DNA of 64,000 bases from Arsukibacterium sp. Its GTDB lineage: Bacteria; Pseudomonadota; Gammaproteobacteria; Enterobacterales; Alteromonadaceae. The notes below the pieces were generated by a model. The model searched no databases. It had not been told where the DNA came from and was given only the letters and a program-made list of their open reading frames with translations. A program made the position numbers and the translations under genes. Position 1 is the first letter of the stretch, and the number at the start of each line of letters is the position of its first letter. The stretch is from contig NZ_JAGYIM010000013.1 of NCBI RefSeq assembly GCF_018402695.1, positions 24,326-88,325 on the forward strand, read 5' to 3'. This document shows, in pieces, positions 19,401-28,873 of this stretch.

Positions 19401-21422
19401 TTGCTTCGTTTTAAGCCACTTGTTACCGCCAGTTCGCTGGCGGTACTTTTTATTACGCCAGCTATCAATGCTGAAGAGCCAGTAGAGATCATCGTCGTCA
19501 GCGCTACCAATAGTGCGCAAAACTGGCTGCAAAGTCCCGCCAGTGTCGATATATCCTGGCCAGAGCAATCAGGCTTATTATTCGACAGCGCCCAGTTATT
19601 GCAAGGTATCGCCGGCTTGCAAGCAGACAGCAGGGCCAATTTTGCCCAGGATACCCGCTTAAGTGTCCGGGGCTTTGGCAGTCGTAGCCCTTTTGGAATA
19701 AGGGGCATATACCTGCAACAAGATGACATTCCGCTTAGCGCACCGGATGGCCAGGGCCAGTTGGCCAGTGTGCTGCTTGATAATATACAAAGTATAGAAG
19801 TGCTGCGGGGGCCTCTGGCGGTGCTGTATGGTAATGGCGCGGGGGCGGTAATTTCACTCAATAGCCGGCAACCCAGGCAGAGCGAACTGACCGCCAGTGC
19901 AGCACTAAGCGAACAACATCAACAGCAGCAGCTTAATCTTGCTTTGGTTAATGATCAGCAAAGCCTGCAACTGGCAGCAAAGCAATTTAAAACTGACGGT
20001 TACCGGCCACATTCGCGGGCAGCAAAAGACCAGATGCAACTTAGCTGGCAGCGGCAGTTAACTGACAGCCTGCAGCTGAACCTGCGTTATGACTGGGCAT
20101 ATGATCCCTACTTACAGGACCCGCTGAGTTTAAGCCCGGAGCAGTGGCGGGAAAACCCACGCCAGAGTGTAGCAGCCGCCCGGACCTTCGATACCGAGAA
20201 AACGGTAAAGCAACGGCAAACCAGTATCAGTTTATCCGATGACAGTACTAACCCCTTTCAGCTTGCGCTGTGGCAGGGCGAACGCGATATCAGTCAGCGG
20301 CTGGCCTTTCCCGGTTCAGCTATTACTTCAGCAGGCGGTGAAGTACTGCTAAACAGGCAGTATCATGGCCTAAAAGGCCAGTATCAGCTGATACTGCATA
20401 ACAATGTTAATGCAGTTATTGGCGGCAGTGCCGTGCAGACCGACGATCGGCGCTTTGGCTTTATCAATGATTTTGGACAGCGCGGGGAGCTGCGTCGGGA
20501 TGAAGAAAACCAGGCCAGTAACTTAGATGGATTTATCCGGGTGAATTATCAGGCCAATGCTGATATTAACTGGCATGGCGGCTGGCGTTACACCGATTTA
20601 GCCTACCAGATAACTGATTATTTCATTCAGGGTGATAACCCGGACGATAGCGGCCGGCGAAACTACTATCAGCAAGCTTTTGCGCTTGGCGTTAACTGGC
20701 AGTTAAGCTCACAACTGGCCTGGTTTGCCAGCGCCGGAAAAGGCTTTGAAACCCCGACTCTGGCAGAACTGGCATACCGCCCTGATGGCGGAGGAATTAA
20801 CCTGCAACTAGACGCCAGTACCAACCGGCAGCTGGAAACAGGCCTTAAATGGCAAAATAACCAGCAGCGCGCCAGTTTCAGCCTGTTTACGATCGCAACG
20901 GACAATGAAATTATCGCCCAAAGCAGTGATGGTGGACGCACCAGTTTTGCCAACGCCAGCAAAACATCCCGATTTGGTCTTGAGTTTCAGTGGCATTATC
21001 AATTATCAGCTCAATGGCGCTCTGAGCTAGCCGGTCATATCTTGCAGGCAGAATTTGATGATGGCGTACGCGCAGGCATGCAGTTACCCGGAGTGGCTGG
21101 CAGTGAGCTCAACTGGCAGTGGCACTTTACACCCCTATCAACCTTACCCTTACACGTTACGTTGCAAGGCCATTATCGTAGTAAAGTCTATACCGATGAT
21201 GCCAATAGTGATGCCGCCCCCGCCGCTATCTACTTCAATGCCAGCATCAACAGTCAGCAGCGCTATCAGCAATGGCAATTTAGCCAATGGCTTAGCCTGA
21301 ATAACATTACGGATAAAGCCTATGTCGGTGCAGTCGTCGTTAACCAGGCCAATGGCAGATCATTTGAACCTGCCGCAGGCCGTGAATTTGCAGCCGGCAT
21401 TAGCGCAACTTATCGTTGGTAA
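19401..21422 (+). CDS. pqqU: TonB-dependent receptor, PqqU (YncD)-like
   Basis: A 673-residue outer-membrane receptor: signal peptide, plug domain with LSVRGFGSRSPFGIRGIYL and VEVLRGPLAVLYGNG equivalents, a 22-strand barrel and a C-terminal aromatic residue (TYRW). From memory, long stretches match E. coli YncD/PqqU, the PQQ importer: the FGSRS..GIRGI block, GKGFETPT..ELAYR..G, SSGGRT-like NASKTSR and the end YVG.V.VN..NGR..EP..GR. Start is TTG 19401 with AGGA about ten bases before it; no ATG lies in frame nearby. It forms an operon with the upstream PQQ enzyme, supporting PQQ scavenging. Confidence 0.85.
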   Translation: MLRFKPLVTASSLAVLFITPAINAEEPVEIIVVSATNSAQNWLQSPASVDISWPEQSGLLFDSAQLLQGIAGLQADSRANFAQDTRLSVRGFGSRSPFGIRGIYLQQDDIPLSAPDGQGQLASVLLDNIQSIEVLRGPLAVLYGNGAGAVISLNSRQPRQSELTASAALSEQHQQQQLNLALVNDQQSLQLAAKQFKTDGYRPHSRAAKDQMQLSWQRQLTDSLQLNLRYDWAYDPYLQDPLSLSPEQWRENPRQSVAAARTFDTEKTVKQRQTSISLSDDSTNPFQLALWQGERDISQRLAFPGSAITSAGGEVLLNRQYHGLKGQYQLILHNNVNAVIGGSAVQTDDRRFGFINDFGQRGELRRDEENQASNLDGFIRVNYQANADINWHGGWRYTDLAYQITDYFIQGDNPDDSGRRNYYQQAFALGVNWQLSSQLAWFASAGKGFETPTLAELAYRPDGGGINLQLDASTNRQLETGLKWQNNQQRASFSLFTIATDNEIIAQSSDGGRTSFANASKTSRFGLEFQWHYQLSAQWRSELAGHILQAEFDDGVRAGMQLPGVAGSELNWQWHFTPLSTLPLHVTLQGHYRSKVYTDDANSDAAPAAIYFNASINSQQRYQQWQFSQWLSLNNITDKAYVGAVVVNQANGRSFEPAAGREFAAGISATYRW

Positions 21423-21506
21423 TTGTGGCCTGGCACCGCTGACCTGGTAACTTTTATCAGGAAACTATTACCTGAAAACCTTGGCCCGCTGACCTTGGTA
21501 TTTCAG

Positions 21507-22598
21507 TTAGGGTTCGACCGGGCCATTTACGGCAGTTTCATGCTGTGGGTGGACCCTGCTCGACCAGGCTTTTATTGTCGCTTTAACCAGCGATGCCAGC
21601 GGTATAGCAAAGAAAATCCCCCAGAAACCAAACAGCCCCCCGAAAAACAGCACGGCGATAATAATAAACACCGGGTTTAAGTCGACGACTTCAGAAAATA
21701 GTAGAGGTACCAGCACATTGCCGTCTAACGCCTGAATAATACCGTAAGCCAGCATCAGATAACCAAACTCTGCCGTAAGCCCCCACTGAAACAGCGCTAC
21801 CAGGGCTATAGGCAGCGTTGCTAATGCAGCGCCAATATAAGGGACCAGCACTGAAAATCCGACACATACCGCCAGTAATAACGCATAATTCAAACCAAAC
21901 AGGGTGAAGACGACAAAACTGACCGCACCAACAATCAGGATCTCGAGAATTTTGCCACGGATATAATTCATAATCTGGCCATTCATTTCATGCCAGACCT
22001 GACTTATCAGCTTGCGCTCAGTTGGCAGCAAGCCAACAAAGCTGGTGCTTAACGACTCTTTGTCTTTCAACATAAAAAACACCATTACCGGTACCAGAAC
22101 CAGATAGATCAACACTGCGACTAAATCAAAAATTGAGGCCAGTGACAGTGATAAAATTTCCCGGCTGAACGTCATAAGCCGTTCATCGGCGGTTTGAATC
22201 ATCAGGTAGATTTGTTCAGCACTTACCACCCCCGGAAACATTTCGGGCAGCTCAAGCAAATAGGTTTTGCCTGATTCAATCATGCTGGGTAAATCACGCG
22301 CCAGATTACGTCCCTGGGCCCAGGCCGCAGGAATAATGGACATAACGATAAGTGTAATGACGGAGATAAAGGTCACGACCACGACGCTGGTACTGATGGT
22401 ACGGCTAAAACCCAACCGGGTTAACCGGGTGACGGGCCATTCCAGTAAATAAGCAAATGCAATGGCAACTAGTACCGGCCCTAGCATGCCGCTAAGCCAG
22501 TAAATAGCCAGAAAACCCAATAACAGCGTTAAAAATAAGGTGACAACCTGCGGGTCTGAAAACTTATTGGTATACCACTTTTTTAACCAGTCCAGCAT
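21507..22598 (-). CDS. perM: AI-2E family transporter, PerM-like
   Basis: A 363-residue protein with about eight membrane segments in the AI-2E transporter (UPF0118) arrangement: paired helices at residues 15-80, a long periplasmic loop, then a re-entrant C-terminal bundle with LVPYIGAALATLP and a GGLFGFWGIFFAIPLA motif. E. coli perM likewise sits next to bepA. Substrate unknown. GGAG lies seven bases before ATG 22598. It is divergent from bepA across a 255-base gap (22599-22853), which holds a small GCGGGT/ACCCGC hairpin near 22761-22775. Confidence 0.87.
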   Translation of the reverse strand: MLDWLKKWYTNKFSDPQVVTLFLTLLLGFLAIYWLSGMLGPVLVAIAFAYLLEWPVTRLTRLGFSRTISTSVVVVTFISVITLIVMSIIPAAWAQGRNLARDLPSMIESGKTYLLELPEMFPGVVSAEQIYLMIQTADERLMTFSREILSLSLASIFDLVAVLIYLVLVPVMVFFMLKDKESLSTSFVGLLPTERKLISQVWHEMNGQIMNYIRGKILEILIVGAVSFVVFTLFGLNYALLLAVCVGFSVLVPYIGAALATLPIALVALFQWGLTAEFGYLMLAYGIIQALDGNVLVPLLFSEVVDLNPVFIIIAVLFFGGLFGFWGIFFAIPLASLVKATIKAWSSRVHPQHETAVNGPVEP

Positions 22599-22853
22599 AA
22601 TGCCGCTCCAACCCTTTGCCTTTACTAATAACTTATTGGTTTAGTATAACTAACTTACAACAAATTTTGTGGCTAATCTGTCAGAGCAACGGCAGATTAT
22701 GCTAAATTAACTGCCCTTTTTGCAGAATAGTCTGATTGCTTAACTTCAGCGAATAGCGCTGCGGGTTTTACCCGCTTGCTACTGAACTAAAACGCCAGAT
22801 TGCAGACCAATAGTCCAGTTAATGCCAACATCTGACACTAATATCGGGGCAGT

Positions 22854-24302
22854 ATGTCATATAAAGCAGCACAGCAGTTTTTAATTGGTTGCCTGGCCAG
22901 TTTCAGTATTTTGAGCAGCCCGGCGATGGCTCAGTCTGGCTTGCCTGATATTGGTGGCAACGCCTTCTCGACTATAACACCTGAAAAAGAGAAACAACTG
23001 GGCGATGTGTTGATGCGCCAGACCCGGGGGAATTTGCCCATGGTCTACGATCCATTGCTTGACGAGTATATCAATGACCTGGGTAACCGCTTAGTTGCCC
23101 GGGCTAATGATGTTAAATTTCCTTTTAAGTTTTACTGGGTTAACAATAAAAATATTAACGCTTTTGCGACCCTGGGCGGTAATATTGCTTCGCATACCGG
23201 CACTCTGGCCATCTCCGATTCTGAGAGCGAATTTGCCTCAGTTATAGCGCATGAAATAGCCCATGTAACCCAACGTCATATTGCCCGCTTTGTCGAAGCC
23301 CAGAATCAACGTGCTCCTATGTCGTTAGCCGCAATACTGGGGGCCGTTGTACTGGCAACCGTCAACCCTGATGCCGGTATGGCTGCAATGATGGCAACCC
23401 AGGGTGCAGCACAGCAAAGTGCCATTAACTTTACCCGGGGTAACGAGCAGGAAGCCGATCGAATTGGGATGAAAGTACTGGCTGAGTCGGGTTTCGACCC
23501 TTATGCAGTGCCCGAATTTTTTTATAAACTGACGCAGCAAAATCGTTTTGTAAATCAGCAATTGGCGTTTTTGCAAACCCACCCGCTGTCTCAGGCCAGG
23601 GTAAGTGACACCCGGCTTCGGGCCGAGCAATTTCCAAAGCGTTACGTGCCCGATAGCAAGGATTACATTTTAAGCAAAGCCCGGGTGTTAGCACGTTATC
23701 AATACCCGACTAAAGAAACGATAGAGATATTTCAGCAAAGGTTGAGCCAGCCGGGTGGTAACACTAAAGCCAACCTTTACGGTCTGGCCCTGGCTAAACT
23801 TGACAATAGTAAGTTTGTTGAAGCCCAGGAGATTATTGAAGAATTACTGCAACAAGACCCACACAATTTGTATTATGTAGATGCCTACACAGATATTTTA
23901 CTGGGCCAGAATCAATTTGAAAAAGCGCTGGAAATGCTGGAGCAGGAGTACCTGATCAGACCCAATAACCAGGTTGTTACCCTGAACTATGCTAATGCGG
24001 CGGTTAAAGCGGGCAGTTATCGCCTGGCAATCCACCTGCTGCGCAACTTACTCTATTATAAGAGCGACAATATCCTTGCTTACGACTTACTGTCTGATGC
24101 CTACAAGCAACTTGAAGATTATCCGAAATATTATGAAGCCCGGGCAGATTTATACTATCAACTGGCGAACTACCCGAAAGCCATTGATGATCTGAACGAA
24201 GCGTTAAATCATATTGGAGAAAACTCCCGCCTGGAAAACAGGCGGGTCGAAGCAAAAAAACAACAGCTCCAGGCTGAGTTTGACCGGCTTAAACAAATGT
24301 AA
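22854..24302 (+). CDS. bepA: Periplasmic M48 metalloprotease/chaperone BepA
   Basis: A 482-residue protein with a signal peptide (cleavage near AMAQ, residue 27). Its zinc protease motif is HEIAH at residues 133-137, the third ligand is in GNEQEADRIGM, and C-terminal TPR-like repeats span about residues 300-470. BepA degrades or helps mature outer-membrane proteins such as LptD at the BAM complex. It heads a four-gene run (bepA, arsC, wrbA, DUF2069), partly matching E. coli bepA-yfgD. Confidence 0.95.
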   Translation: MSYKAAQQFLIGCLASFSILSSPAMAQSGLPDIGGNAFSTITPEKEKQLGDVLMRQTRGNLPMVYDPLLDEYINDLGNRLVARANDVKFPFKFYWVNNKNINAFATLGGNIASHTGTLAISDSESEFASVIAHEIAHVTQRHIARFVEAQNQRAPMSLAAILGAVVLATVNPDAGMAAMMATQGAAQQSAINFTRGNEQEADRIGMKVLAESGFDPYAVPEFFYKLTQQNRFVNQQLAFLQTHPLSQARVSDTRLRAEQFPKRYVPDSKDYILSKARVLARYQYPTKETIEIFQQRLSQPGGNTKANLYGLALAKLDNSKFVEAQEIIEELLQQDPHNLYYVDAYTDILLGQNQFEKALEMLEQEYLIRPNNQVVTLNYANAAVKAGSYRLAIHLLRNLLYYKSDNILAYDLLSDAYKQLEDYPKYYEARADLYYQLANYPKAIDDLNEALNHIGENSRLENRRVEAKKQQLQAEFDRLKQM

Positions 24303-24362
24303 CCAAGGTTATTTTATCAGCTTCTTACAGCTAACCAGACACTGAACGTTAACGGACACACT

Positions 24363-24710
24363 ATGATTACGATTTACCACAACCCTCGTTGCTCAAAAAG
24401 CCGCGATGCCCTGGCGTTGCTGCAACAACATGACAGTGATAATTTAACTGTTATCGACTATATGAAAACCCCACCAACCTGTGCTGAATTAACCGTCATT
24501 CTTGCCAGACTTAACCTTTCTGCCCGCAGCTTACTGCGCAGTAAAGAGGCAGAATATAGCGCGTTGCAACTTGACAACCCGGCCCTTAGCGAACAACAAC
24601 TGATTAAAGCAATGACAGAAAATCCGAAGCTGATTGAGCGGCCTATTGTTATTAATGGTGATCGGGCAGCCATTGGCCGGCCATTAAGTAATATAAGCGC
24701 AATTCTCTGA
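24363..24710 (+). CDS. arsC: ArsC/YfgD family thioredoxin-fold reductase
   Basis: A 115-residue protein starting MITIYHNPRCSKSRDAL, with Cys10 in the family active site and the C-terminal RPIVINGDRAAIGRP loop that holds the third arginine of glutaredoxin-dependent arsenate reductases. It may reduce arsenate, but the position after bepA corresponds to E. coli yfgD, whose role is not proven; no other ars genes are nearby. The stop overlaps the wrbA start in TGATG. Confidence 0.88.
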   Translation: MITIYHNPRCSKSRDALALLQQHDSDNLTVIDYMKTPPTCAELTVILARLNLSARSLLRSKEAEYSALQLDNPALSEQQLIKAMTENPKLIERPIVINGDRAAIGRPLSNISAIL

Positions 24711-25297
24711 TGAGCGCTCAGGTTTTGGTACTTTATTACTCCAGGCATGGCAGCGTGGCAGCACTGGCCGAGAAAATTGCCATTGGTATTACCCAGGCCG
24801 GTGCCATAGCGGTTGTTCGCAGTATTGCCGGTTTTGAGCAAGAGCACCCCTGCCGTCATCCCGCTGTCAGCAATTCGGATCTGCGCCTGTGTGATGGTCT
24901 GGCATTTGGCAGCCCGGTGCGTTTTGGTAACATGGCGGCTGAGGCCAAAGCCTTCTGGGACAATACCAGTAGTGTCTGGCTAAAAGGTGAACTGATCAAC
25001 AAAGCCGCCGGTGTGTTTACCTCCTCTGGCAGTATGCATGGGGGCAATGAAGCTAATTTATTGAGTATGATGTTACCCTTACTCCACCACGGCATGGTAT
25101 TAATGGGCATTCCCTATGCTGAGCCGGAATTACACAATACCCAAACTGGTGGCACGCCCTATGGCCCGACTCATGTCAGTGGTCTAAAAGGTGATACCAA
25201 ATTAAGTGTGGATGAGCAACGCCTGGCTGTCGCTTTTGGTAAGCGACTTGCTCAACTGAGTATGTCCCTTAAATCTGCAGGTTTTGACAAACAATGA
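24710..25297 (+). CDS. wrbA: NAD(P)H:quinone oxidoreductase, WrbA type
   Basis: A 195-residue flavodoxin-like FMN enzyme. Residues 6-16 (LYYSRHGSVAA) form the phosphate-binding loop, GSPVRFGNMAAEAKAFWD and FTSSGSMHGGNEA are further FMN and quinone-site motifs, and GGTPYGPTHVSG is the WrbA signature. It carries out two-electron quinone reduction. Translationally coupled to arsC on the left and to the DUF2069 gene on the right. Confidence 0.93.
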   Translation: MSAQVLVLYYSRHGSVAALAEKIAIGITQAGAIAVVRSIAGFEQEHPCRHPAVSNSDLRLCDGLAFGSPVRFGNMAAEAKAFWDNTSSVWLKGELINKAAGVFTSSGSMHGGNEANLLSMMLPLLHHGMVLMGIPYAEPELHNTQTGGTPYGPTHVSGLKGDTKLSVDEQRLAVAFGKRLAQLSMSLKSAGFDKQ

Positions 25298-25734
25298 ATA
25301 ACGACACTGAAGTGGCAATGGCACCTAAAACCAGATTGTATCTGAGAATAGCCCGAACCGGATACTGGGGATTATGGTTGCTAATCCCATTGTGGTTGTT
25401 ATGGTTAGCCCCGGCAAGCTATGGTGGCGCCAGTGAGGTAACAGGCAATAAATTAATCAGCACTGGCCTGTTGTGGTTGCCGCTATGGTTGCCAATGTAC
25501 GGCATTATTACCGGCAAAGCCTATACCTTTGCCTGGGCTAATTTTATTGTGATGATTTACTTTTTGCATAGTTTAACCAACCTATGGGTCAGTTCAGGTT
25601 TATATCAGTTGCTGGCAGGCGTTGAGCTGGTATTAGCTTCAGCAATGTTTATTGGCTGCACTTACTATGCAAGGCATCGGGGGATAGAGCTCGGGTTAAA
25701 AATCCCCAGGCTGAAAGACGATCCACGACAGTAA
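25294..25734 (+). CDS. DUF2069 inner-membrane protein
   Basis: A 146-residue membrane protein with four predicted helices (around residues 20-38, 56-75, 80-100 and 105-125), and RTGYWGLWLLIPLWLLWLAP at its N-terminal side. DUF2069 proteins are typically encoded after wrbA in gammaproteobacteria; function unknown. The start overlaps the wrbA stop in ATGA. Confidence 0.88.
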   Translation: MNNDTEVAMAPKTRLYLRIARTGYWGLWLLIPLWLLWLAPASYGGASEVTGNKLISTGLLWLPLWLPMYGIITGKAYTFAWANFIVMIYFLHSLTNLWVSSGLYQLLAGVELVLASAMFIGCTYYARHRGIELGLKIPRLKDDPRQ

Positions 25735-25751
25735 CCATCGACCAGTGTGAT

Positions 25752-26519
25752 TTAGTCGGCTTGTTCGCCTTTGTAGCGGCGCAGTTGGCGGGCAATGAAC
25801 TTATTATCTACCAGTGTATTCAGCCCTCTGATTAAACGTGAGGCCAACTGGGAATTATGACGACTGATTGCACAGTAAACCGAAGGGGGTGCTGACCAGA
25901 TAGGATCAGCACCAAAATTTCCTACCCCCCCATTATTCATAAAAAAATAATAAGACAAGTCGACACTCATCACCACATCAAGCCGCCCTTGCTCAAGTCG
26001 TTTTAAGTTACTTTGTAACGAATGAGCATCGTCGCGAATAACATCGCCCAGCGCAAACACTTGCTCCAGCTCAGGGTAAGTAAAGCCCCGGGTTGTGCCT
26101 ACCCGTTTGCCGGCTAAATCAGGTAACGCATTAATGGGTGGGCTATCAGCCCGACGGATAAATAATTGCTGGGTAGCAAATAATGGCGGGCTCCAGAAAT
26201 ACTGACTCGGCTCTGCCACCCAATCCGGATTGAGAAAACAGGCAATATCTGCCTGTCCTGACTCCAGCCAGCTTTCTATCCGCGCCCTGGGTAAATCCAG
26301 ATACTGAATATCAAGCTGACTCACCAGTGCTAATGCATCCAGAATATCTTTACTTAAACCGGCGCTCAGTCTGCCAGAGTCATCAAAAATGGCATAGGGA
26401 GGCGTATTGCTGTCACTAACCACAGCCCGTAAAGCGCCTCTTTCGCTGGCAGCAGCAGTGAAGCTTGCTAACCCTATCAGCAATAAGAGCCTGACACCCT
26501 GGCGCAGGATAAACAGCAT
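25752..26519 (-). CDS. Periplasmic solute-binding protein, SBP family 3-like
   Basis: A 255-residue protein with a signal peptide (LLLLIGLASFTAAAS) and an amino-acid-binding type fold: TPPYAIFDDSGRLSAGLSKDILDALAL, then DLAGKRVGTTRGFTYPELE. No permease or ATPase is adjacent, so it may act as a stand-alone sensor-like or orphan binding protein, as many Alteromonadales do. ATG 26519 is chosen because GAGG lies six bases before it; the track start at 26540 lacks a ribosome site. Confidence 0.8.
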   Translation of the reverse strand: MLFILRQGVRLLLLIGLASFTAAASERGALRAVVSDSNTPPYAIFDDSGRLSAGLSKDILDALALVSQLDIQYLDLPRARIESWLESGQADIACFLNPDWVAEPSQYFWSPPLFATQQLFIRRADSPPINALPDLAGKRVGTTRGFTYPELEQVFALGDVIRDDAHSLQSNLKRLEQGRLDVVMSVDLSYYFFMNNGGVGNFGADPIWSAPPSVYCAISRHNSQLASRLIRGLNTLVDNKFIARQLRRYKGEQAD

Positions 26520-26689
26520 TAAAACCTCTTCGCATTCCACACCGTTATGGTTTACTAAATTAATTTAACATGCTTTATTAAAATAGCCAGTTTAGCGACA
26601 CTCAGAAATATCAGGCAGACTCCGATCTGATACCCCCCAACAGCCGTAACCTTAATATGTTCGGCAACTGAATCGCAGTGAATTGAAGT

Positions 26690-27271
26690 ATGAGTAAACA
26701 ACTGGCGTTATTTCCATTAAGCAGCTTTATTTTACCCGGCGGTAAAATGCGCTTACGTGTGTTTGAAAAACGTTATATCAGGCTGGTAAAAGAGGCTGGA
26801 CTGGGAAAGCGCAGCTTCGCGATGGCTTTACTAAACCCTTTTGTCACCCAGCAACATAAAGATCGGATCCTACCACTGGCAACCGAGGTCGTTATTGACG
26901 ATTTTGAACAACTTCCAGATGGCCTGTTAGGTATCACCGTCCGGGGGATTTCCCGGGTAGAAATTACCCGGCGCTGGCAGGAGGAAGACGGTCTGAATGT
27001 CGCACAGGTTAATGAGTTAAGCAGCTGGCCTGCAACACGACTGAGTCAGCGCTATACCGACCTTGCCAGCTCACTGCTCCACCTGCTGGCAGAATACCCT
27101 CAATTACAGCAACTCTATCCTGAGCCTGAGCTTGATAACGCCAGCTGGCTGGCATCGCGCTGGCTGGAATTAATGCCAATGCAACCCGGGTTGAAACAAA
27201 AGCTGTCAGCTGAGCATGACCCACTAACCTGCCTGGAAAGTTTGCAAAACTGGCTTGAACATAATACTTGA
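26690..27271 (+). CDS. LON substrate-binding domain protein
   Basis: A 193-residue stand-alone LON N-terminal (PUA-like) domain, starting LALFPLSSFILPGGKMRLRVFEKRYIRLV. There is no AAA+ or protease domain. Such proteins are thought to bind unfolded polypeptides, but their function is not established. Monocistronic; convergent with queE. Confidence 0.88.
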   Translation: MSKQLALFPLSSFILPGGKMRLRVFEKRYIRLVKEAGLGKRSFAMALLNPFVTQQHKDRILPLATEVVIDDFEQLPDGLLGITVRGISRVEITRRWQEEDGLNVAQVNELSSWPATRLSQRYTDLASSLLHLLAEYPQLQQLYPEPELDNASWLASRWLELMPMQPGLKQKLSAEHDPLTCLESLQNWLEHNT

Positions 27272-27307
27272 ACAATGTGAGCTTAATACCGTTTACCTAA
27301 CACTTGC

Positions 27308-27976
27308 CTATTCTATTCCCAAATATTTATGCACCTGAACACTTAGCCGCCAGTTATGTTTTTTACAGTAAGCAATGGCCAGGGCGGTTGCTTTAGCTTG
27401 CTGGCTAATCGGCTGCAGATAAATTAGCTTAGTGCTGATGTCAGTTTGCTCTAACAATTGTAAAAGCTGCGCTATATGTTTATCCATGGCCACCGGATGC
27501 TTTATTTCATCCGCCCGGTCCAGCGCGCTTTGCAACACGTTATAGCCACCTTTCATATTTATCTTTGGCGATACGGTAACCCAGCTCTTTGCCGGTACCC
27601 GAATCTCAAAGGTGCCGCTGGTTTCAATTTGGGTTTGATAACCAGCGTCTTGCAAAGTGTTACAAAGCGGATTGAGATCATACATGCAAGGCTCACCGCC
27701 GGTAATTACCACGTGTCGTGCCTGGTAACCTTCATTTTTAAACAGGGTCAGTATTTGTTCAGCAGATACAGAAGTCCACTGCTCCGTATCACCGGCTTTG
27801 GCCATCATCTTGTCCAGCTTAACTTCAAGCTCAGGATTAACCAGCCAGGTATGCTTGGTATCACACCAGGCGCAACCCACCGGGCAACCTTGCAGCCGGA
27901 TAAATATCGCAGGCACCCCGGTAAAACTGCCTTCGCCCTGGATGGTTTCGAAAATTTCATTAACCTTATACAACAA
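27308..27976 (-). CDS. queE: 7-carboxy-7-deazaguanine synthase
   Basis: A 222-residue radical SAM enzyme in queuosine synthesis. N-terminal VNEIFETIQGEGSFTGVPAI matches E. coli QueE, and its CxxxCxxC iron-sulfur motif is at residues 31, 35 and 38 (CPVGCAWC). The start is a TTG at 27976 with AGGA nine bases upstream; the only in-frame ATG (28153) would add 59 non-homologous residues across the promoter of queC. It is divergent from queC, so both share a short regulatory region; no preQ1 riboswitch was found there. Confidence 0.93.
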   Translation of the reverse strand: MLYKVNEIFETIQGEGSFTGVPAIFIRLQGCPVGCAWCDTKHTWLVNPELEVKLDKMMAKAGDTEQWTSVSAEQILTLFKNEGYQARHVVITGGEPCMYDLNPLCNTLQDAGYQTQIETSGTFEIRVPAKSWVTVSPKINMKGGYNVLQSALDRADEIKHPVAMDKHIAQLLQLLEQTDISTKLIYLQPISQQAKATALAIAYCKKHNWRLSVQVHKYLGIE

Positions 27977-28072
27977 GCCGCGGTTTCCTTTATGACAAGC
28001 AGGTGATCTGACCGCGATGTTCAAGTACAATGCGCGGCCAATTTGTCCGGTATTATACAGAGAGAGGCACTG

Positions 28073-28729
28073 ATGAGCCAAAAAGTTGTGGTTATTTATT
28101 CTGGTGGTATGGATTCTTTTACCATATTGCACAAAGCAGTAGCCGCCGGCCACGACGTTTATGCGTTATCATTTAACTATGGCCAGCGTCATGTTAAAGA
28201 GCTGATATGTGCCGCCAATGTTTGTAAAGAACTGAATATAAACCATAAAATTGTTGATATTTCAGCAATTAACCAGCTGATAAGTGGCTCATCCCTGACC
28301 AGTGACATCGATGTGCCAGAGGGCCATTATGCCGCCGATAATATGAAATCGACAGTGGTGCCCAACCGCAACATGATATTGCTGTCGTTAGCCGTGGGCT
28401 ATGCCGACTCAATCGGTGCCCGGGCGGTTTATTATGGCGCGCATTCCGGTGACCACTTTATTTATCCGGATTGCCGGCCAGAGTTTGTCCAGAAAATGAA
28501 TGATGTTTGTCAGATTGCCAACTACCAGCCGGTTGATATTGTCAGCCCTTATCTTTATCAGACTAAAATTGAAATATTAGCAGACGGCCTGGCAATGAAC
28601 CTTGATTACAGCAAGACCTGGACCTGTTATAACGGCCGTGAAAAAGCCTGCGGTAAATGTGGTTCCTGTCAGGAGCGTTTAGAAGCCTTTGCCCTGAATA
28701 ACGCTACTGATCCGCTTCCCTACGAATAA
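28073..28729 (+). CDS. queC: 7-cyano-7-deazaguanine synthase
   Basis: A 218-residue ATP-dependent enzyme that converts CDG to preQ0. It has the PP-loop SGGMDS at residues 10-15, [15 protein letters not shown] in the middle, and zinc ligands in [16 protein letters not shown] at the C-terminus. ATG 28073 is chosen, with GAGAGG just upstream; the GTG/TTG-like start at 28043 would overlap the divergent promoter. Partner of queE in queuosine formation. Confidence 0.96.
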   Translation: MSQKVVVIYSGGMDSFTILHKAVAAGHDVYALSFNYGQRHVKELICAANVCKELNINHKIVDISAINQLISGSSLTSDIDVPEGHYAADNMKSTVVPNRNMILLSLAVGYADSIGARAVYYGAHSGDHFIYPDCRPEFVQKMNDVCQIANYQPVDIVSPYLYQTKIEILADGLAMNLDYSKTWTCYNGREKACGKCGSCQERLEAFALNNATDPLPYE

Positions 28730-28797
28730 CATGTCGTTGCAACTGATCCAGAACCACTCCTTCTAACATATTGGTTATAACATATAGAGAAGCGGCC

Positions 28798-28825
28798 TTG
28801 TTGCTGCTTTTGTTGTCTCTATAAT
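28798..28825 (+). promoter_or_regulatory. Sigma-70 promoter for the symporter gene
   Basis: TTGTTG and a consensus TATAAT are separated by 16 bases, ending about 48 bases before ATG 28874. Confidence 0.6.
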
Positions 28826-28873
28826 GGCGCAACTTTTTATTTTAGCGATAGTTTTACGCTCAGGTGGTAACGT

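Noticed and set aside
27977-28072. preQ1 riboswitch between queE and queC
   Set aside because: The short divergent region shows no preQ1 aptamer hairpin or C-rich pattern.
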